From assembly GCF_004664715.2 (NCBI RefSeq), contig NC_051069.1:74608647-74672646 (forward strand): a stretch of DNA of 64,000 nt. The letters run 5' to 3'. The position numbers were made by a program, and so were the translations under genes. The first letter of the stretch is position 1; each line of letters starts with the position of its first letter. This DNA comes from Peromyscus leucopus (lineage: Eukaryota; Chordata; Mammalia; Rodentia; Cricetidae). This document shows, piece by piece, positions 1 to 10,899 of the stretch. The notes under the pieces are model-generated. The model ran no database searches. It saw only the letters and a program-made list of their open reading frames with translations, and was not told the origin of the DNA.

Positions 1-400
1 CCCTTTTCCCCGGTCCCTCATTGTGCATACATAACACATTGAGGCACAACTGATGAATGGACTGTGAAAATATGGTACATCTATACAATGCAATATTATT
101 CAGCTGTTAAGAAAAAAAAAACTAAATGATCTAAAGCCAATCATTCTGACCAAGAAAGACAAACATCAAAATTTTTCTCTCATTTGTCGATATTAGCTTC
201 AAATTTTCAGATACGTGTGCTTCCTTTGGAATATTCAGAAATTACTAAGGGGTCATGGGGATGCATTTCAAGGAGGAGAGATAAAATGCAATGGTATAGA
301 AGGTTAAAGGGGAATAGAGGGACATGAAGAGCTAAATGGGGTAAGGGGTAGGGGAGTGTAGAGGAGGGAATATGGGGAAGGATAAGTAACACTAACAGCC
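1..400 (+). mobile_element. L1 LINE fragment, 3' region
   Basis: The first 120 bases match the end of a rodent L1 in sense orientation: 'atggtacatctatacaatg' followed by a cattattcagctgttaa-like stretch. A purine-rich part with many ggggaa and ggagg runs follows at about 240-390, typical of the L1 3' untranslated region. The element is cut by the window start and ends just before the B3 at 408. No open frame of L1 ORF2 remains. Boundaries are approximate. Confidence 0.7.
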
Positions 401-407
401 TTCTCAA

Positions 408-607
408 TGGGCTATAGAGATATCTAAGTGATTCAGAATATTGGTAGCTCTCCCAGAATGACACTGGTTCAATTCCCAGCACCCAACAGGTGTCTCATAA
501 CCATCTGTAATTCCGGTTCCAGAAGATCCAGTGCTTTCTGCTGGCCTTTGCTGGCACCAGGGACATAAGTGGTACACAGACATACATAAACTAAAATAAA
601 AATAAAA
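408..607 (+). mobile_element. B3 SINE
   Basis: A diverged tRNA-like head (gctatagagatatctaagtg) is followed by a recognisable B box (ggttcaattcccagcaccc). The B3-type middle (taattccggttccagaagatc) and an A-rich tail (aaataaaaataaaat) follow. The B-box-like sequence belongs to the SINE promoter and is not a functional tRNA gene. Copy divergence looks high. Confidence 0.8.
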
Positions 608-677
608 TGACATTTTTTAAAAAATTAAAAGATCTCCTAGAAAGTCTTGTACAAAACTACTACTGTAGCTTTATAAA

Positions 678-681
<4 letters not shown>

Positions 682-728
<47 letters not shown>
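682..728. repeat. (AC)n microsatellite
   Basis: About 23 uninterrupted AC units. They produce a spurious His-Thr open frame. Confidence 0.97.
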
Positions 729-733
<5 letters not shown>

Positions 734-1104
734 AATGGAGTTACCATATAAGGAGAAACAATGTTTCTAGTAGACACCATATGCTAATAAAACTCCAATG
801 CCAAGAATGGGTTACATTTTGTGTGTGCCAATGAGGTTCTACAGACCCCCAAACATTACTAGTTGGCGCTAATGCTTATGGCGACCCTCCAGAATTTGAT
901 AATAAGATCATGTTGCTGAAGACACCACATATTCGAGTCCTAGAACATGGAGAAATCAAGATGCTTGTTTTATTATCTTTATATAAAGTAGGAAATATAA
1001 ACTGGCTAAAATTATGAATAGAGACTGGGAGGGTGGGAATTAATGAGAAAAATCATGGGAAAAATGAGAAATTCAGCCCATGCAGAGCACTGTGTGAGAG
1101 AGAC

Positions 1105-1501
1105 TGTTAGTTTTGTCGTCTTGACAGGATCTAGAATCCCCTGGGGAGAAAATCTCAGTGAGGAATTATCTAGATCAGGTTGACCTATGAGCATATCTAC
1201 AGAGAACTGGTACAATATATTACCTGAGGTGGGAAGACCTACCTAATATGGGGAACACCATTATTTGGGCTTGGGGTCATAGACTAGATAAAAAAGGGAG
1301 AAGCAGCTGGGGACTAGGCATGCTTGGGTTAATGTCTCTCTGCTCTTGACTGTGGCTGTGGTGTGAGTCATTAAGTTCCTTCCATCTTGACCCTGCTATG
1401 ATGATCTGTAACCTAAAATTGTGAGCCAAGACAAACGCTTTCTCCCCCAGTCGATTTTCGTCAGGATATTTCATCACAGCCACAGAAATGGAACTGGGAC
1501 A
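1105..1501 (+). mobile_element. Rodent MaLR-type solo LTR
   Basis: The sequence starts with tgttagttttgtcgtcttga and ends with ggaactgggaca. The 3' part (gtgagccaagacaaacgctttct...gtcaggatatttcatcacagc) matches the U5-like end of the rodent MaLR LTRs seen elsewhere in the window. TG and CA termini fit an LTR, but I see no convincing 5-bp target duplication, so the ends may be eroded. The exact family name (ORR1, MT or a related catalogue entry) needs a library search. Confidence 0.6.
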
Positions 1502-1565
1502 GCTTATCTGCCTTTCCACGGGTGTCGGGAAAGTGGTTGCTGCAATACATAAAGAAACAGTCATT

Positions 1566-3055
1566 TCAACACCTTAGGTAGAATGGAGTGGCTGAAGAGT
1601 CCACGCTAACCACCATGTCAAGGATGTTGCTGCCCAGACTCAGGACTGATTCTGATGAGCATGTGGTCCTCAAGTATTCAGAATTCCTCCGCCCTGATCC
1701 TTTGCAATCTGCTTTTGCAGAAATTCTCTTTACTAGGTGAGATCTGTCGTCCTTCCTCCCCTCAAGCCTAGACCTGCTTTGTCAATACCCATGGCTAATT
1801 CAATACCATAAAAGTGATGACCTGTCAGTTAAGAGGGCTTGCATAGCATACATCTCTTTGGAAACCAGTGACAAACATGTAAATAAGCCTTAAACACCCT
1901 GCTGGACAAGAAGACAACACGGGCCAATATTCCACATCTCCCAGCTCCAGACAGTCATGTGAGTGACAGCCTATTCCTGACCGACTTAACAGACATAAGC
2001 TGCATCCGTTGACTTAGCAGAACTGAGCAAAGATGTTAAGCAAGACCCAGACATAGATAAATAACCCATAGACATGTGAGCAGTAATACATGCAGAAGGA
2101 AACTGATACACACTCAATTTGTCAATTGTTTGCCAGGTGCTAACACAAACCTGGAAACAGCTGGTGAAGCCAGTATCTTTCAGAGGTCATGCTGCTACCA
2201 GGAGTATCTGGAATTCAGAGTTGTTCTGTGAAACAGACTCAAAGAGATCATTTCTAACAGTAATAATCTTAGATGCTGTAAAATGACATCTGTTAAAAAT
2301 GCTCAGTACAAAGCCGTTGTTTTCTCTAATTTCCAATCAGGAGCTATTTTATCTAGTTTGTAGCTGAGAGCCCATGGGTAAGAGAAGTTAGGTAGGTACC
2401 AAGAATTGTTAGAGGCTTTGCACTAATCTGAAGCCCAGGTTAGGAACACTACACAAAGGTGTCCCCTTAGAAACGTGTTGGTATTGTCACCACTGACCAC
2501 CAAGACACAAGCTTCTATGGTAGAAATGGTACTGGGGTAACTAAGCCTATCTCAAGGAGAGGGAGGCAAAGGGCAGCTAGAGAGGGAACAGTTACGTAAC
2601 ACCTGCTGTGTCAGTACAGCAAACAAGTCCAGCAGGCCTTGCTTCCTCCTGAGAACATTTGTCTCCATGGAAAAAGTAGTGCAAAACCAGGCAGGAGTCA
2701 GTCTGAACCTGGGAGGGGAGAGGGCTCTGGGTCACAGAGGCTCAGCAGACTATTCTCTGCTTTCTGTCCTCTAAGTCAGCAATCCCCAAAACTTGCTCCA
2801 ATGCTCCCAGGTATCCCAGTAGATGTCAGAAAAGGCAGACCGAGCAGAGAGTCTCCTATCAGGGTTGGATTATTGGATGTGAAATCAAATTTTCTAATCT
2901 ATTCTGTGAGTATGGCAGAATATTGGTTCTTTACTCTGTATAAAATAATCTACCCAATCTTCATGAAAATTACCCCATGGAATGCTCTGAAAACAACCAG
3001 TTTTGAAGAATCACATTATAGTTAATCCCCTTGTATAGAATTAACAATAAAAACT
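1566..3055. other. No recognised gene or repeat
   Basis: Mixed-composition sequence. I see no SINE, LTR or LINE landmarks and no convincing exon. A 128-codon open frame at 2639-3025 shows no domain, signal peptide or compositional signature of coding and is judged to be chance. Confidence 0.5.
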
Positions 3056-3059
3056 ACTT

Positions 3060-3425
3060 TTCTCACCATTACTCTATGGTTTACATATCAATTAATATTG
3101 CCATTTTACAGATGCAAAAATCGAAGTTTTTGTTTGTTTGTTTGGTTGGTTGGTTGGTTTTTTAAGACAGGGTTTCTCTGTGTAGCTTTGAACCTTTCCT
3201 GGAACTCACTCTGTAGCCCAGGCTGGCCTCAAACTCACAGAGATCCGCCTGCCTCTGCCTCCCAAGTACTGGGATTAAAGGTGGGCGCCACCACCGCCTG
3301 CCTCCAATAATTGAAGTTTTAAAAGGAGTCAACTACTTGCCAAAATTTGCAAAGCTGGCTCTGATCAAACTTGAGTTTGCAACTGTGAACCCACGTATTT
3401 AATCATGCACTGCATTCTACTATGT
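3060..3425 (-). mobile_element. MIR SINE, split by a B1
   Basis: Left part (about 3085-3118): atattgccattttacagatgc, the antisense MIR core ccattttacagatg. Right part (about 3321-3425): ggagtcaactacttgccaaaatttgc...aacccacg, matching the antisense MIR stretch that follows. The two halves are colinear in MIR and are separated by the B1 at 3131-3305. MIR is an ancient mammalian SINE, so the younger B1 landed inside it. Confidence 0.65.
3131..3305 (-). mobile_element. B1 SINE with target-site duplication
   Basis: Antisense B1: aagacagggtttctctgtgt, ctggcctcaaactcacagag, ctgggattaaaggtgggcgc. The left side carries the T-rich reverse of the A tail with (GTTT)n and (GGTT)n. Flanking repeats at 3116-3130 and 3306-3320 (aaaaatcgaagtttt / aataattgaagtttt, 13 of 15) are the target-site duplication. 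The source of this element is 7SL RNA. Confidence 0.93.
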
Positions 3426-3439
3426 CATGTCATTCACAG

Positions 3440-3612
3440 GTAGATAGATGACAGATAGATAGAAGGAAAGAAAGGAAGGAGGGAGGGAGGGGAGGAGGGA
3501 GGAAGGAAGGAAGGAAGAAAGGAAGGAAGGAAGAAAGAAAGAAAGAGAGAGAAAGAGAAGGAAAGAAAGGTAGGTAGGTAGATAGATAGGCAGACAGACA
3601 GACAGATAGATA
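3440..3612. repeat. Compound polypurine microsatellite
   Basis: Runs of (GATA), (GGAA), (GGGA), (GAAA), (TAGG) and (CAGA) follow one another. One strand is almost wholly purine from about 3460 to 3570. Confidence 0.95.
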
Positions 3613-3642
3613 TGGTAGCTAGATATAGGAATATATATGCCT

Positions 3643-3645
<3 letters not shown>

Positions 3646-3680
<35 letters not shown>
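3646..3680. repeat. (TA)n microsatellite
   Basis: About 15 TA units close to the polypurine tract, followed by tcatatgcat. Confidence 0.95.
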
Positions 3681-3929
3681 TATGCATTTTCATGCCAGTA
3701 GTTTACTGCATGTCATAGTTTCTACTTGAATCCTTATTTATCTTTAACAGCTTGGTCAGATTAAATACAAGCATCTTGAGAATCCATTGCCTTGCAAAGT
3801 TATTACACATCAAGATTCCTTAAAACAAATTATAACTCTGCTGAAACTCAATGACATATTATCAGACTTTTCTTTAGGCACTGAAATCATTTGGTTCTTG
3901 AGAGTCTCCCATAGGTCCATGAATTAAAT

Positions 3930-4252
3930 AAAGACTTACCCCATAGCGTTGCTGTATTGGAAGATGGTGAAACCTTTGGGAAATGGGAAAGAGTAGGAGA
4001 TAATTAGGTCTGATGGAACACACCCTTGAAAGTAGACTGTGGTATGGCAGCTCCTTTGCCTCTCCTCTACTTCCTGACAATGGAGTTGGTGGTTTGATTC
4101 CATCATGAGCCTGCACCCCAATATTCTGCCTTGTCATCAGCCCAAAGCTATCAGATTAATTAGTCTAAACATCTAAAACCATGAGCCAGATTGGAACTTT
4201 TCCTTTTCTAAGGTATGTCAGGTGTTTATTAAAGTGACACAGAACTGAGCAA
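3930..4252 (+). mobile_element. MaLR LTR remnant (MST/MLT-like)
   Basis: A sense MaLR pattern is visible: tattggaagatggtgaaacc, ttctgccttgtcatcagccc, ctaaaaccatgagccagatt, and an end resembling the MaLR 3' region (aaggtatgtcaggtgttt). It is strongly diverged and the 5' limit is unclear. The alternative is another MaLR subfamily. Confidence 0.55.
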
Positions 4253-4253
4253 T

Positions 4254-4556
4254 TTTTTTAAATGTAGAGATGACTCAGCAAGTAAAGTATTTGCTACAAA
4301 TGCCTGAGAACTAGAGATCAGATCTCCAGGACCCCCAAAATGCTGAGTGATCTTGTCAACCTGCATGTTATCCCATGGGGTATGGAGACAAGGCATTCCC
4401 GGAGTGAGCTAACTAGTCTGCAACCCGCATGTTATCTCATGGGGTGTGGAGACAAGGCATCTCTGGAGTGAACTAACTAGCCTGTCTTTCTGAATTAGCC
4501 ATCTCTGGGCTCCTACCTCAGCATACAAGGTGGAGAGCAATCACAAAAGGCATCTT
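4254..4556 (+). mobile_element. B4/RSINE1 SINE with internal duplication
   Basis: The head (agagatgactcagcaagtaa ... gatctccaggaccccc) is tRNA/ID-like. The tail part (acaaggtggagagcaatcac) matches the 3' block of RSINE1/B4. Between them, at about 4357-4484, a 64-bp segment is present twice in tandem. The element is old. Confidence 0.6.
4357..4484. repeat. 64-bp tandem duplication (2 copies)
   Basis: Copy 1 begins at 4357 (caacctgcatgtta) and copy 2 at 4421 (caacccgcatgtta). Both contain ggagacaaggcat and aactaactag-like ends, with about ten mismatches in 64. The offset is constant, with no indel. Confidence 0.9.
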
Positions 4557-4559
4557 CCT

Positions 4560-4870
4560 GTGAGTTCATATGTTTAGCAGTCCTATCTGGAAGATAGTGT
4601 TTCCTCAGAGTGGAGTCCTCCACCACCCCTGGCTCCTACCATCTTTCTGCCTCCTCTTCCACATAGATTCTTGAGTCTTGATAGGAGTTTGATGGAGACA
4701 TCCCATTGAAGATTGAGTGCTCCAACGTCTCCTACTCTTTACACATTGTCCAGTTGTGGGGCTTTGTGTTAATTACCATCCACTGAAAGTTTTTCTGGTT
4801 ATTGGGATTTCATAGATGCAGTTTCCCTATCATACATAGAAGACTCTATCTCACAGCTTCGTTTTGTGGG
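4560..4870 (-). mobile_element. L1 LINE 3'-region fragment
   Basis: Antisense rodent L1 3' region: ggctcctaccatctttctgc, tttgatggagacatcccatt, gcacattgtccagttg-like sequence at 4745-4760, and atccactgaaagtttttctg. Strongly diverged. Confidence 0.6.
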
Positions 4871-4904
4871 AGATTGAGACCATTACAAAAGCCCACAGGG
4901 GTCA

Positions 4905-5035
4905 AACTTTAGAAAACTACTGAGCATCGAGGCCCAAGCCCAGTTGACACATCTCCAACACAACCCCTACACTGAAGGCTCAGGGAGCATCAAGGAAGAA
5001 GGGGAGGAAAGACTGTAACAACTCGAGGAAGATCC
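4905..5035 (+). mobile_element. L1 LINE 3'UTR fragment
   Basis: Sense L1 3' untranslated landmarks: gacacatctccaacacaacc, ctgaaggctcagggagcatc and gaaagactgtaacaac. The orientation is opposite to the L1 piece at 4560-4870, so this is either a separate insertion or an inverted part of the same one. Confidence 0.55.
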
Positions 5036-5067
5036 ACCTTAGTCACATCTAACATGCATTTATTCAC

Positions 5068-5235
5068 TGCTCTTTGCTCCTGACTTTGATGTGACCAGCT
5101 CCCTCAAACTCCTGATGCTATGACTTCCCTGCTGTGTTAGACTTCAACCTTAAACTCTGAGCTTAAGAGAATTCTTTCTAACTTAAGCTGTCTTTGTCAG
5201 AGTATTTTTATCAGAGCAACAGAAAAGAAGTTGAG
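5068..5235 (+). mobile_element. MaLR-type LTR fragment, 3' half
   Basis: Sense 3' part: ttgatgtgaccagctccctc, taaactctgagcttaagaga, and tgtcagagtatttttatcagagcaacagaa. It is the same family as the element at 1105-1501 and lacks the 5' half. Confidence 0.55.
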
Positions 5236-5246
5236 AAACGTATAAT

Positions 5247-5325
5247 ACCACTGCTTAAAGAGTAGATGCAGGAGTATTGCAAGTTCAAGGCCAATCTGGA
5301 CTACATAGTGAACCCCTGTTTTAAA
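5247..5325 (+). mobile_element. Old B1-related SINE fragment
   Basis: Contains gcaggagtattgcaagttca, aggccaatctggactacata and gtgaacccctgtttt plus an A run, which is the 3' two-thirds of a B1 or proto-B1. The 5' part is missing. Confidence 0.65.
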
Positions 5326-5329
5326 AAAA

Positions 5330-6235
5330 ATGGAAAAAATAGAGAATTTGTTATGGAACATCCTTATTGTTAAATATAATAAAAGAAGTAATAATGTAGA
5401 CTCGGCAGTCAACCCAGGAAAAGGTGACACATGCCTCCCTTAGGAAGACAGTGTTCACTAAGAAAAGGGGGGGGGTCTTGAGGACACTGTTGGGCCTTGA
5501 GATGGGAGAAAAAGGATTAAATAGAAACAATGCAATTTTGAGATCTAAATGTGGGAGTGGGGCTTAAAAGGAAGGGGGGCCTCCTTTTAAATCCTGGAGA
5601 GATGCTTCATTGAGATTAAAAATGAGGGGGTGCTGTGCCCCATGAAAGAAATGGAGGAGGGCTCTGTAGAAAGCAGCCTTTAGAATACTTACCTGGACAA
5701 ATCTCCCTGAGGCCTCCCTAGACCAAGCCACGTACAAGGTAAAACTCTAACTTCTTATAACCTTTTAAGGATGGGAATAAGTTTCAAATCAAAGAGCATG
5801 AAGGAGCCAGGTGTCAAAAACTGTGAACTGTCAAGTCACAGCACAAATCGCTTCTTAACTCTCTGTCCTAGAGGGAGCTTCATGGAAACAGGGCCTGAAT
5901 CAAGGTCTAGGATCTGGCTTAAAAGGTTCAGGCCTGTGTTCTAAAACCAAGATGTTATTGATCAACATTTAATCTTCTGAAAGGTCGAGTAACTAACACT
6001 TCCTGCCCCCTGCAACGTTTTCTTCCTTTATGTCCACAATCGCTGTGTCCGAGCTTCTTTGACTGACTTTTCGATTGCTGTGTGTCTGAAAGCTTCTTTG
6101 ACTTTTATCCCCAGTTCAAACACGTAACAGTGTTCTCTGGTGTCTTTCCTCCTTTTATGCCCTCTTTTTTCTCTCGCATTATGGTTTTCTCGTGAGGCTT
6201 CAATGACTTCTCTCCCAACTGAAAGCTGTTAACTC
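5330..6235. other. No recognised gene; short internal duplication
   Basis: I recognise no family. A partial tandem duplication lies at 6042-6110: gctgtgt...agcttctttgac occurs twice, 35-39 bp apart with a small indel. A G-run (5466-5475) is present. It could be an unrecognised old retroelement. Confidence 0.4.
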
Positions 6236-6239
6236 TACT

Positions 6240-6960
6240 CATTCGTCTGAATCTCCAGCCTGGATTCTCCTCCTAGGTTCTACAACTGAGCCACCAATGG
6301 CCCACTGCACTTCAATCCTCAGGCGAATACATCGAACTAATACTTTACAAACATGTTTCACCCCCACATTCTCTATGTCTGTTCATCACCAACTACCTTG
6401 TCCACAATCAACCAAGTCCTGACTTTCCTACCCAGAACCAGTCCCCCGATATAGCCTGCCTCTACACATAAATAGAGCTGATTCCTCTGCTCCTGTCTTT
6501 TTGCTCTTCAGTCCATCTTCTGTGTGACTCTCATGATTATGCTCCCACAACAAACAAAGGAATAAATAAGCACACCTGATCCCAGCACTCTTCTCTATGA
6601 CTACTCAGGCACTTGCTGGCTTCGGGGGAGGGGCAGTCTAAGATGTAACAAACACATCTCTCTCTATAACTGCACCTTTGCTTCCTAAATCCACTCCCAG
6701 CTGCTCCCCTCACAGTCGCCCACTCCCACAGCATAGCACACTTGCAATCTCCCTTCCAGCCACTGTGAACTTCTTGCTTTGCCTTCTGCTTAGACACAGT
6801 CTGTAATAACTGTATCTGCATGGGTTGCTGGCCTGCCTCAATCTGCTGACCTCGTATTTGCTCTTCCAAATCCAATCCAAATGTTATCTCTTCTGGGAGA
6901 CATATTCTGACTTATTTAAACAGCTATAAACTTCTGTCTGTGCATTGGGGAGTGGTTAAA
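6240..6960 (-). mobile_element. Possible ancient LINE (L2-like) remnant
   Basis: The order of blocks resembles the antisense 3' region of an ancient mammalian LINE: ccagccactgtgaacttctt, then tccaatccaaatgttatctc and ttctgggagacatattctga near 6870-6915. Divergence is very high, so this is a tentative call. No open frame is kept. Confidence 0.35.
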
Positions 6961-7257
6961 CATAGTATTGCTCATCTGACACCACATATCCCAGACACTG
7001 CTGGTACTGCTGTGTGATGGAGATACTGTGGTTGGGAAGATAAGGCTCTCTTCACTCTGTGGGATACATGTGCTGACAAAAGCAACTCAGTAGGGAATAT
7101 GGGACTACGCTGCTGTGATGCTGTTTTGCAGAGATGCACAGCCTAACCAATGCCATTCAATAGATCTTTTTGTATGTGAGCTCTACATCTCTATAGTTCA
7201 ATTTCTATAGTCACGTTCCTTTGTTAGTCACACATCTCCTCAGCTTTTCTCTTTCTG

Positions 7258-7440
7258 TTTTTTATTTTTAGTTCCTCCTCCTCCCCTTCTCCTGCCCCCC
7301 CTTCCCATCCCCCATCCACTCCTCAGAAAGGGTAAGGCCTCCGTTGGGAAGCCAACGAATTCTGGCATACTAAGTTGAGGCAGAATCAAGCCTCCCCCCT
7401 ACCCCCCTCTCAAGGCTGAGCAAGGTATCCCACCCTAGGC
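7258..7440 (-). mobile_element. 5'-truncated L1, 3'UTR only
   Basis: Antisense Lx-type 3' end. A T-rich stretch is followed by C-rich sequence (the reverse of the G-rich tract). Then come agaaagggtaaggcctcc and ggctgagcaaggtatcccac, both hallmarks repeated in the L1 copies at 22 kb and 47.7 kb. Confidence 0.85.
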
Positions 7441-7466
7441 TTTTTCAAGCTTAAGCATGTCTCAGA

Positions 7467-7625
7467 GGCTGCAGGGATGGCTCAGTGGTGAAGAGCACTT
7501 GTTGCTCTTCCAGAGGACCGGGTTCAATTCCCAGCACCAACAGGGTGGCTCACAACCATCTGTAACTCCAGTTCCAGGGGATTCAATGCTCTCTTCCTGC
7601 CTGTACTTCTACCAAGCACACATGG
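7467..7625 (+). mobile_element. B3 SINE
   Basis: Contains ggctgcagggatggctcagt, gaccgggttcaattcccagc, ggtggctcacaaccatctgt and aactccagttccaggggatt, all diagnostic of B3. The A tail is decayed. Confidence 0.88.
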
Positions 7626-8205
7626 TGACTGCTGAAATCTCATTGACTTATATTTAATTCATGAATGGGAACTTAGTTATCTGTGGTGTTATATAATTCA
7701 TGACTATGTATGAGTTTCATCTCCTCAACCAGGATGCCAGTTTTACAGAGTGAAACAGTTGTCACCTCCCTGTCCTGAATTCTGGGTATCCCGGCATGGC
7801 TATAGGGTGCTTTCTGTAGCCGTGACAATGGTCTTCTAGTTTATTCATTAATACGGTAAGGGACTGATCATGCCAGGCACTGAACCAGGGGAAATAAGAG
7901 CAGGAGGTGTCTGAATGGAGGCTGCTGACGTTTCTCGACGTGACCCATTGCACAGGAAGGTCTTGCTCATGAGCAGAAGAGGAGAGATTTTCTTGAATAC
8001 TTGAACTCTGAAGTTGTTTTCATTCATTGATGGATGGGTTGGGTTTCCCCTGACACTGTGTAAGAGGCCCAACTCTTTGAAAAAGAAACTTCCATTCTAG
8101 AAATTAGGAAGTCCACTCAAAAAAGTCTCCCACACCACAGGCCTGTGAGAATTACTCATCATATAAATCATCTAAACTAAGGTCACAGAATGTTAAAAAT
8201 GAAAG

Positions 8206-8415
8206 AAGTCTTGGCTGGAGACATGGCTCACCAGTTAAGAACTCATACAGCTCTCGTAGAGGATCTGAGTTCGGTTCCACGCACCCACACAGGTGGCTCC
8301 TAACCACTTGTAACTCCAGCCCCAGGGAACCTAACACCCCTTTCTGGTCTCTGTAAAGCATTGCACAAATGTTCAGAAACCCATACCATGACACATAATT
8401 CAAAATTAAATCTTA
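8206..8415 (+). mobile_element. B3 SINE
   Basis: Contains ggctggagacatggctcacc, gatctgagttcggttccacg, taactccagccccagggaac and an AT-rich tail (aaaattaaatcttaaaaa). It is in the same orientation as its two B3 neighbours. Confidence 0.85.
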
Positions 8416-8431
8416 AAAATTTATATAAATG

Positions 8432-8655
8432 GGGACTGAAAGAAAATAGCTCAGTAATTAAAAGTAATGACAAAAGGACCCGGGTTTGATTCACAACACC
8501 CACTTGGTGGCTCACAAACCACTATAATTCCAGTTCCAGAGGATCTGATGTCCTCTTATAAGGGGCAGTGCACACATGAGGTATACAAATATACATGCAA
8601 GCAAGACACCCATACACATAAAGTACAAATGAAGGAAAAAGACCTCAACACAGTG
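8432..8655 (+). mobile_element. B3 SINE
   Basis: Contains gacccgggtttgattcacaa, ggtggctcacaaaccactat, ttccagttccagaggatctg and a tail with acacataaagtacaa. It directly follows the previous B3 and appears to sit against the L1 that begins near 8660. Confidence 0.82.
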
Positions 8656-8659
8656 GCTG

Positions 8660-8893
8660 CCTAAACAAGACCTGAACAATCACACAAATAGCCATGCTAA
8701 CATAAAAGAGGTAAATCTCATGGGGGCTCAACCCTAGACAAATAATTAGGAAACTGATGGCTTCTGAGAGAAGAAATTAGTCTTTCAAGGGATGAGTACC
8801 CTGATAAGTTATTCAGTGTCAAGTGGTCAGCCCTGAAATCATATCCATTCAAGCAACACTAAATGGACTCAGCGGATTGTATGTATTTATGTA

Positions 8894-8942
<49 letters not shown>

Positions 8943-9040
8943 CAGTAATATAATAATAAAGAAAAAAGAGGCCATGAATTTGGGAGGGGGGTTATGGAAG
9001 GGATTGATGAGAAGAAATGATATATTTTAATTAAATTTTT
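8660..9040 (+). mobile_element. L1 LINE 3'UTR
   Basis: Sense Lx-type 3' untranslated region: catgctaacataaaagaggt, gtaaatctcatgggggctca, gacaaataattaggaaactg, actaaatggactcagcggat and a G-rich end at about 8980-9000. A (TG)n microsatellite has grown inside it. Confidence 0.82.
8896..8940. repeat. (TG)n microsatellite
   Basis: About 22 TG units inside an L1 3' end. Confidence 0.97.
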
Positions 9041-9184
9041 AAATATATATGCACATATATTTACACACATATAAATATGTAATCAGTATGAATAAGTATT
9101 AATAAGTATATTATGAATATATTTACATTATATATGTATATATGTTTACAAAATGAAATTAGCAAACCCTAGTGCATTCTCTGA

Positions 9185-10190
9185 CTGACCCCAGTAGCAG
9201 GAGACTGAGGCCCAATGGCAGGAAATGACATGTTTTGTACAATGTAGCTGACAAGTGGTAGTGTCACCCTCCATAGCAACCTTGCTGGTTTCTGACGCTT
9301 TTGATCTTGCACATCAGTTTCTGGAGTAGAGAAAGAATTCTACAAGCTAGTCAGTGGAAGCTACCAAGGTCAGTCTCCATTCCCCAAGGCAGATTTCCTT
9401 CTCTAGTCAGACAGGGCTTGATTCTGTCAACTGGTTTACCAGCGCTGACTAGTTTCCTCGTGTGTGTGACCTACTGCCCCAACCTGAAAACATAAACAAA
9501 GTGAAACCAATAACCTGCCTTCTCCATTGCTACTCCAGGCTGTTGAACACAAGTGGAGGGAAGTTACAATCACTTCATCAAGTTCTGCTTCTCATTTCCC
9601 CTGTCCTCAGCAACAAAGCATCCCTTCCACTTCCTCCTGTTCAACCCAACTTCAGAAGGTCTCTTCAACAGTCCTTCCAACCTCCAGCCTTCTCCTGGGC
9701 TGCACATGGCCTCAGCTTCTGCTTCATTCAATACTCAGTTTTCTATAGGGTCAACTGAGTCACTTGCATTTCTGCTTGTCCTCCATTCTATCGTCTTCCT
9801 ATCTACTTCTTCTGGACCTTGATGTATCACCTTGCTCTTTCTGCTCTAGAACAGATTTGCTCGTTGTTTTTTTCCTTGGCTTCTCTGTGGCCCAAGGACA
9901 TCCACAAATCATTCTGTACAATTGGCAGAAATCACTGATTCTGCTCTGTCTATCCCTGCAGCTTTCTCCTAGTCTCTCTTCTCCAGAACTAAGCCTCTTT
10001 GGTCATGCTTCATGTAGTTTCAGAAGTGGCCAATTATGCTTACCATTTTCCCAGTAGCAAACCGAAAACTCATGACTCCAACCTTTCCTGTGCTGAGGTT
10101 GAGAAGAGTTGACCTATCATAATATACAAAATGGTCTTTCAATATTTTCAAGTACTTCACTGTATGGGAAAATAGAAACATGCTCACAAT
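9185..10190. other. Unique, partly pyrimidine-rich sequence
   Basis: No landmark of a known repeat. From about 9500 to 10000 one strand is rich in C and T. This suppresses stop codons and gives several overlapping open frames in different registers (9301-9495, 9462-9758, 9553-9822, 9764-10057). None resembles a known protein, and the simultaneous opening of three frames argues for composition and against coding. Confidence 0.55.
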
Positions 10191-10194
10191 TCGT

Positions 10195-10440
10195 CTTAAT
10201 CATATTAAGGATACAGCCTGGGGTATTTAGTACTTTTATAGTGTTGCAAAACCGTGATCACCATCACTTTCACAAATAGAAATTCCATACCCACCTTTTA
10301 ACAATCCCCTGATCTCTTCTCCTTTCACCCCCTAGTACCTCCCCTCTGTGTCTGACCAATCTAAGTAACATATATGAGTCAAGTCCTACCATATTTGCCC
10401 TTTTATGCCAGACTCATTTCACTGAACATACATTTTTCTG
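10195..10440 (-). mobile_element. Ancient L1 (L1M-type) fragment
   Basis: Antisense mammalian L1 3' end pattern: aaccgtgatcaccatcactt, aatagaaattccatacccac, ttgcccttttatgccagact and catttcactgaacata. It is probably part of the same element as 10900-11064. Confidence 0.6.
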
Positions 10441-10899
10441 AGAATGTTCTCATGGAGAGGTGGGGTGGAACCAAAGCATCATTCCCCGTCCCTCCTCTAT
10501 TTATAGAAAACCAAAGTCTGATTCTGTGGAATTCATCATTGTGAACCAATGAGTTTATTAGACTACTTACAAGTAAAGGCGAGATATTTCTGGCCTGACT
10601 ACCTGTGATCTTAAAGCAGCCACACTGAAAGGTCTGCACCCAGCCCCAGTGTGTACATGGAGCATCCTTCCTTCAGTCCTTTCCAATCTATACACTTCAG
10701 TCCCTCCACAGAGGGCACAGGCACTTAGGACAGAATTGCATACAGCAGACTTGGAGGTTAAGGGCCCAACAACCCTGCCCACCCCCTTTTTCTATGAAGG
10801 AACTTCAACAATCAATAAGCCTCACTGCAAGGATTTTGGGCAAGCAAACACAGCTGGTCTCATAAAGATGAGAATTGTTCTGATCAGAAGATGGTGTTG

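Noticed and set aside
607..834. Open frame with a His-Thr run
   Set aside because: It is the (AC)n microsatellite read in frame. The same applies to frames at 8849-9070, 13140-13551, 20476-20721, 22974-23393, 27697-27903, 31577-31759 and 32002-32301.
2639..3025. 128-codon open frame as a possible gene
   Set aside because: No recognisable domain, no upstream promoter or splice context, and the frame continues into AT-rich sequence. Chance frames of this size are expected in 64 kb.
9301..10057. Cluster of overlapping plus-strand open frames
   Set aside because: Three registers are open at once in pyrimidine-rich DNA. There are no domains, no splice signals of note and no codon bias evidence. 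Judged compositional.
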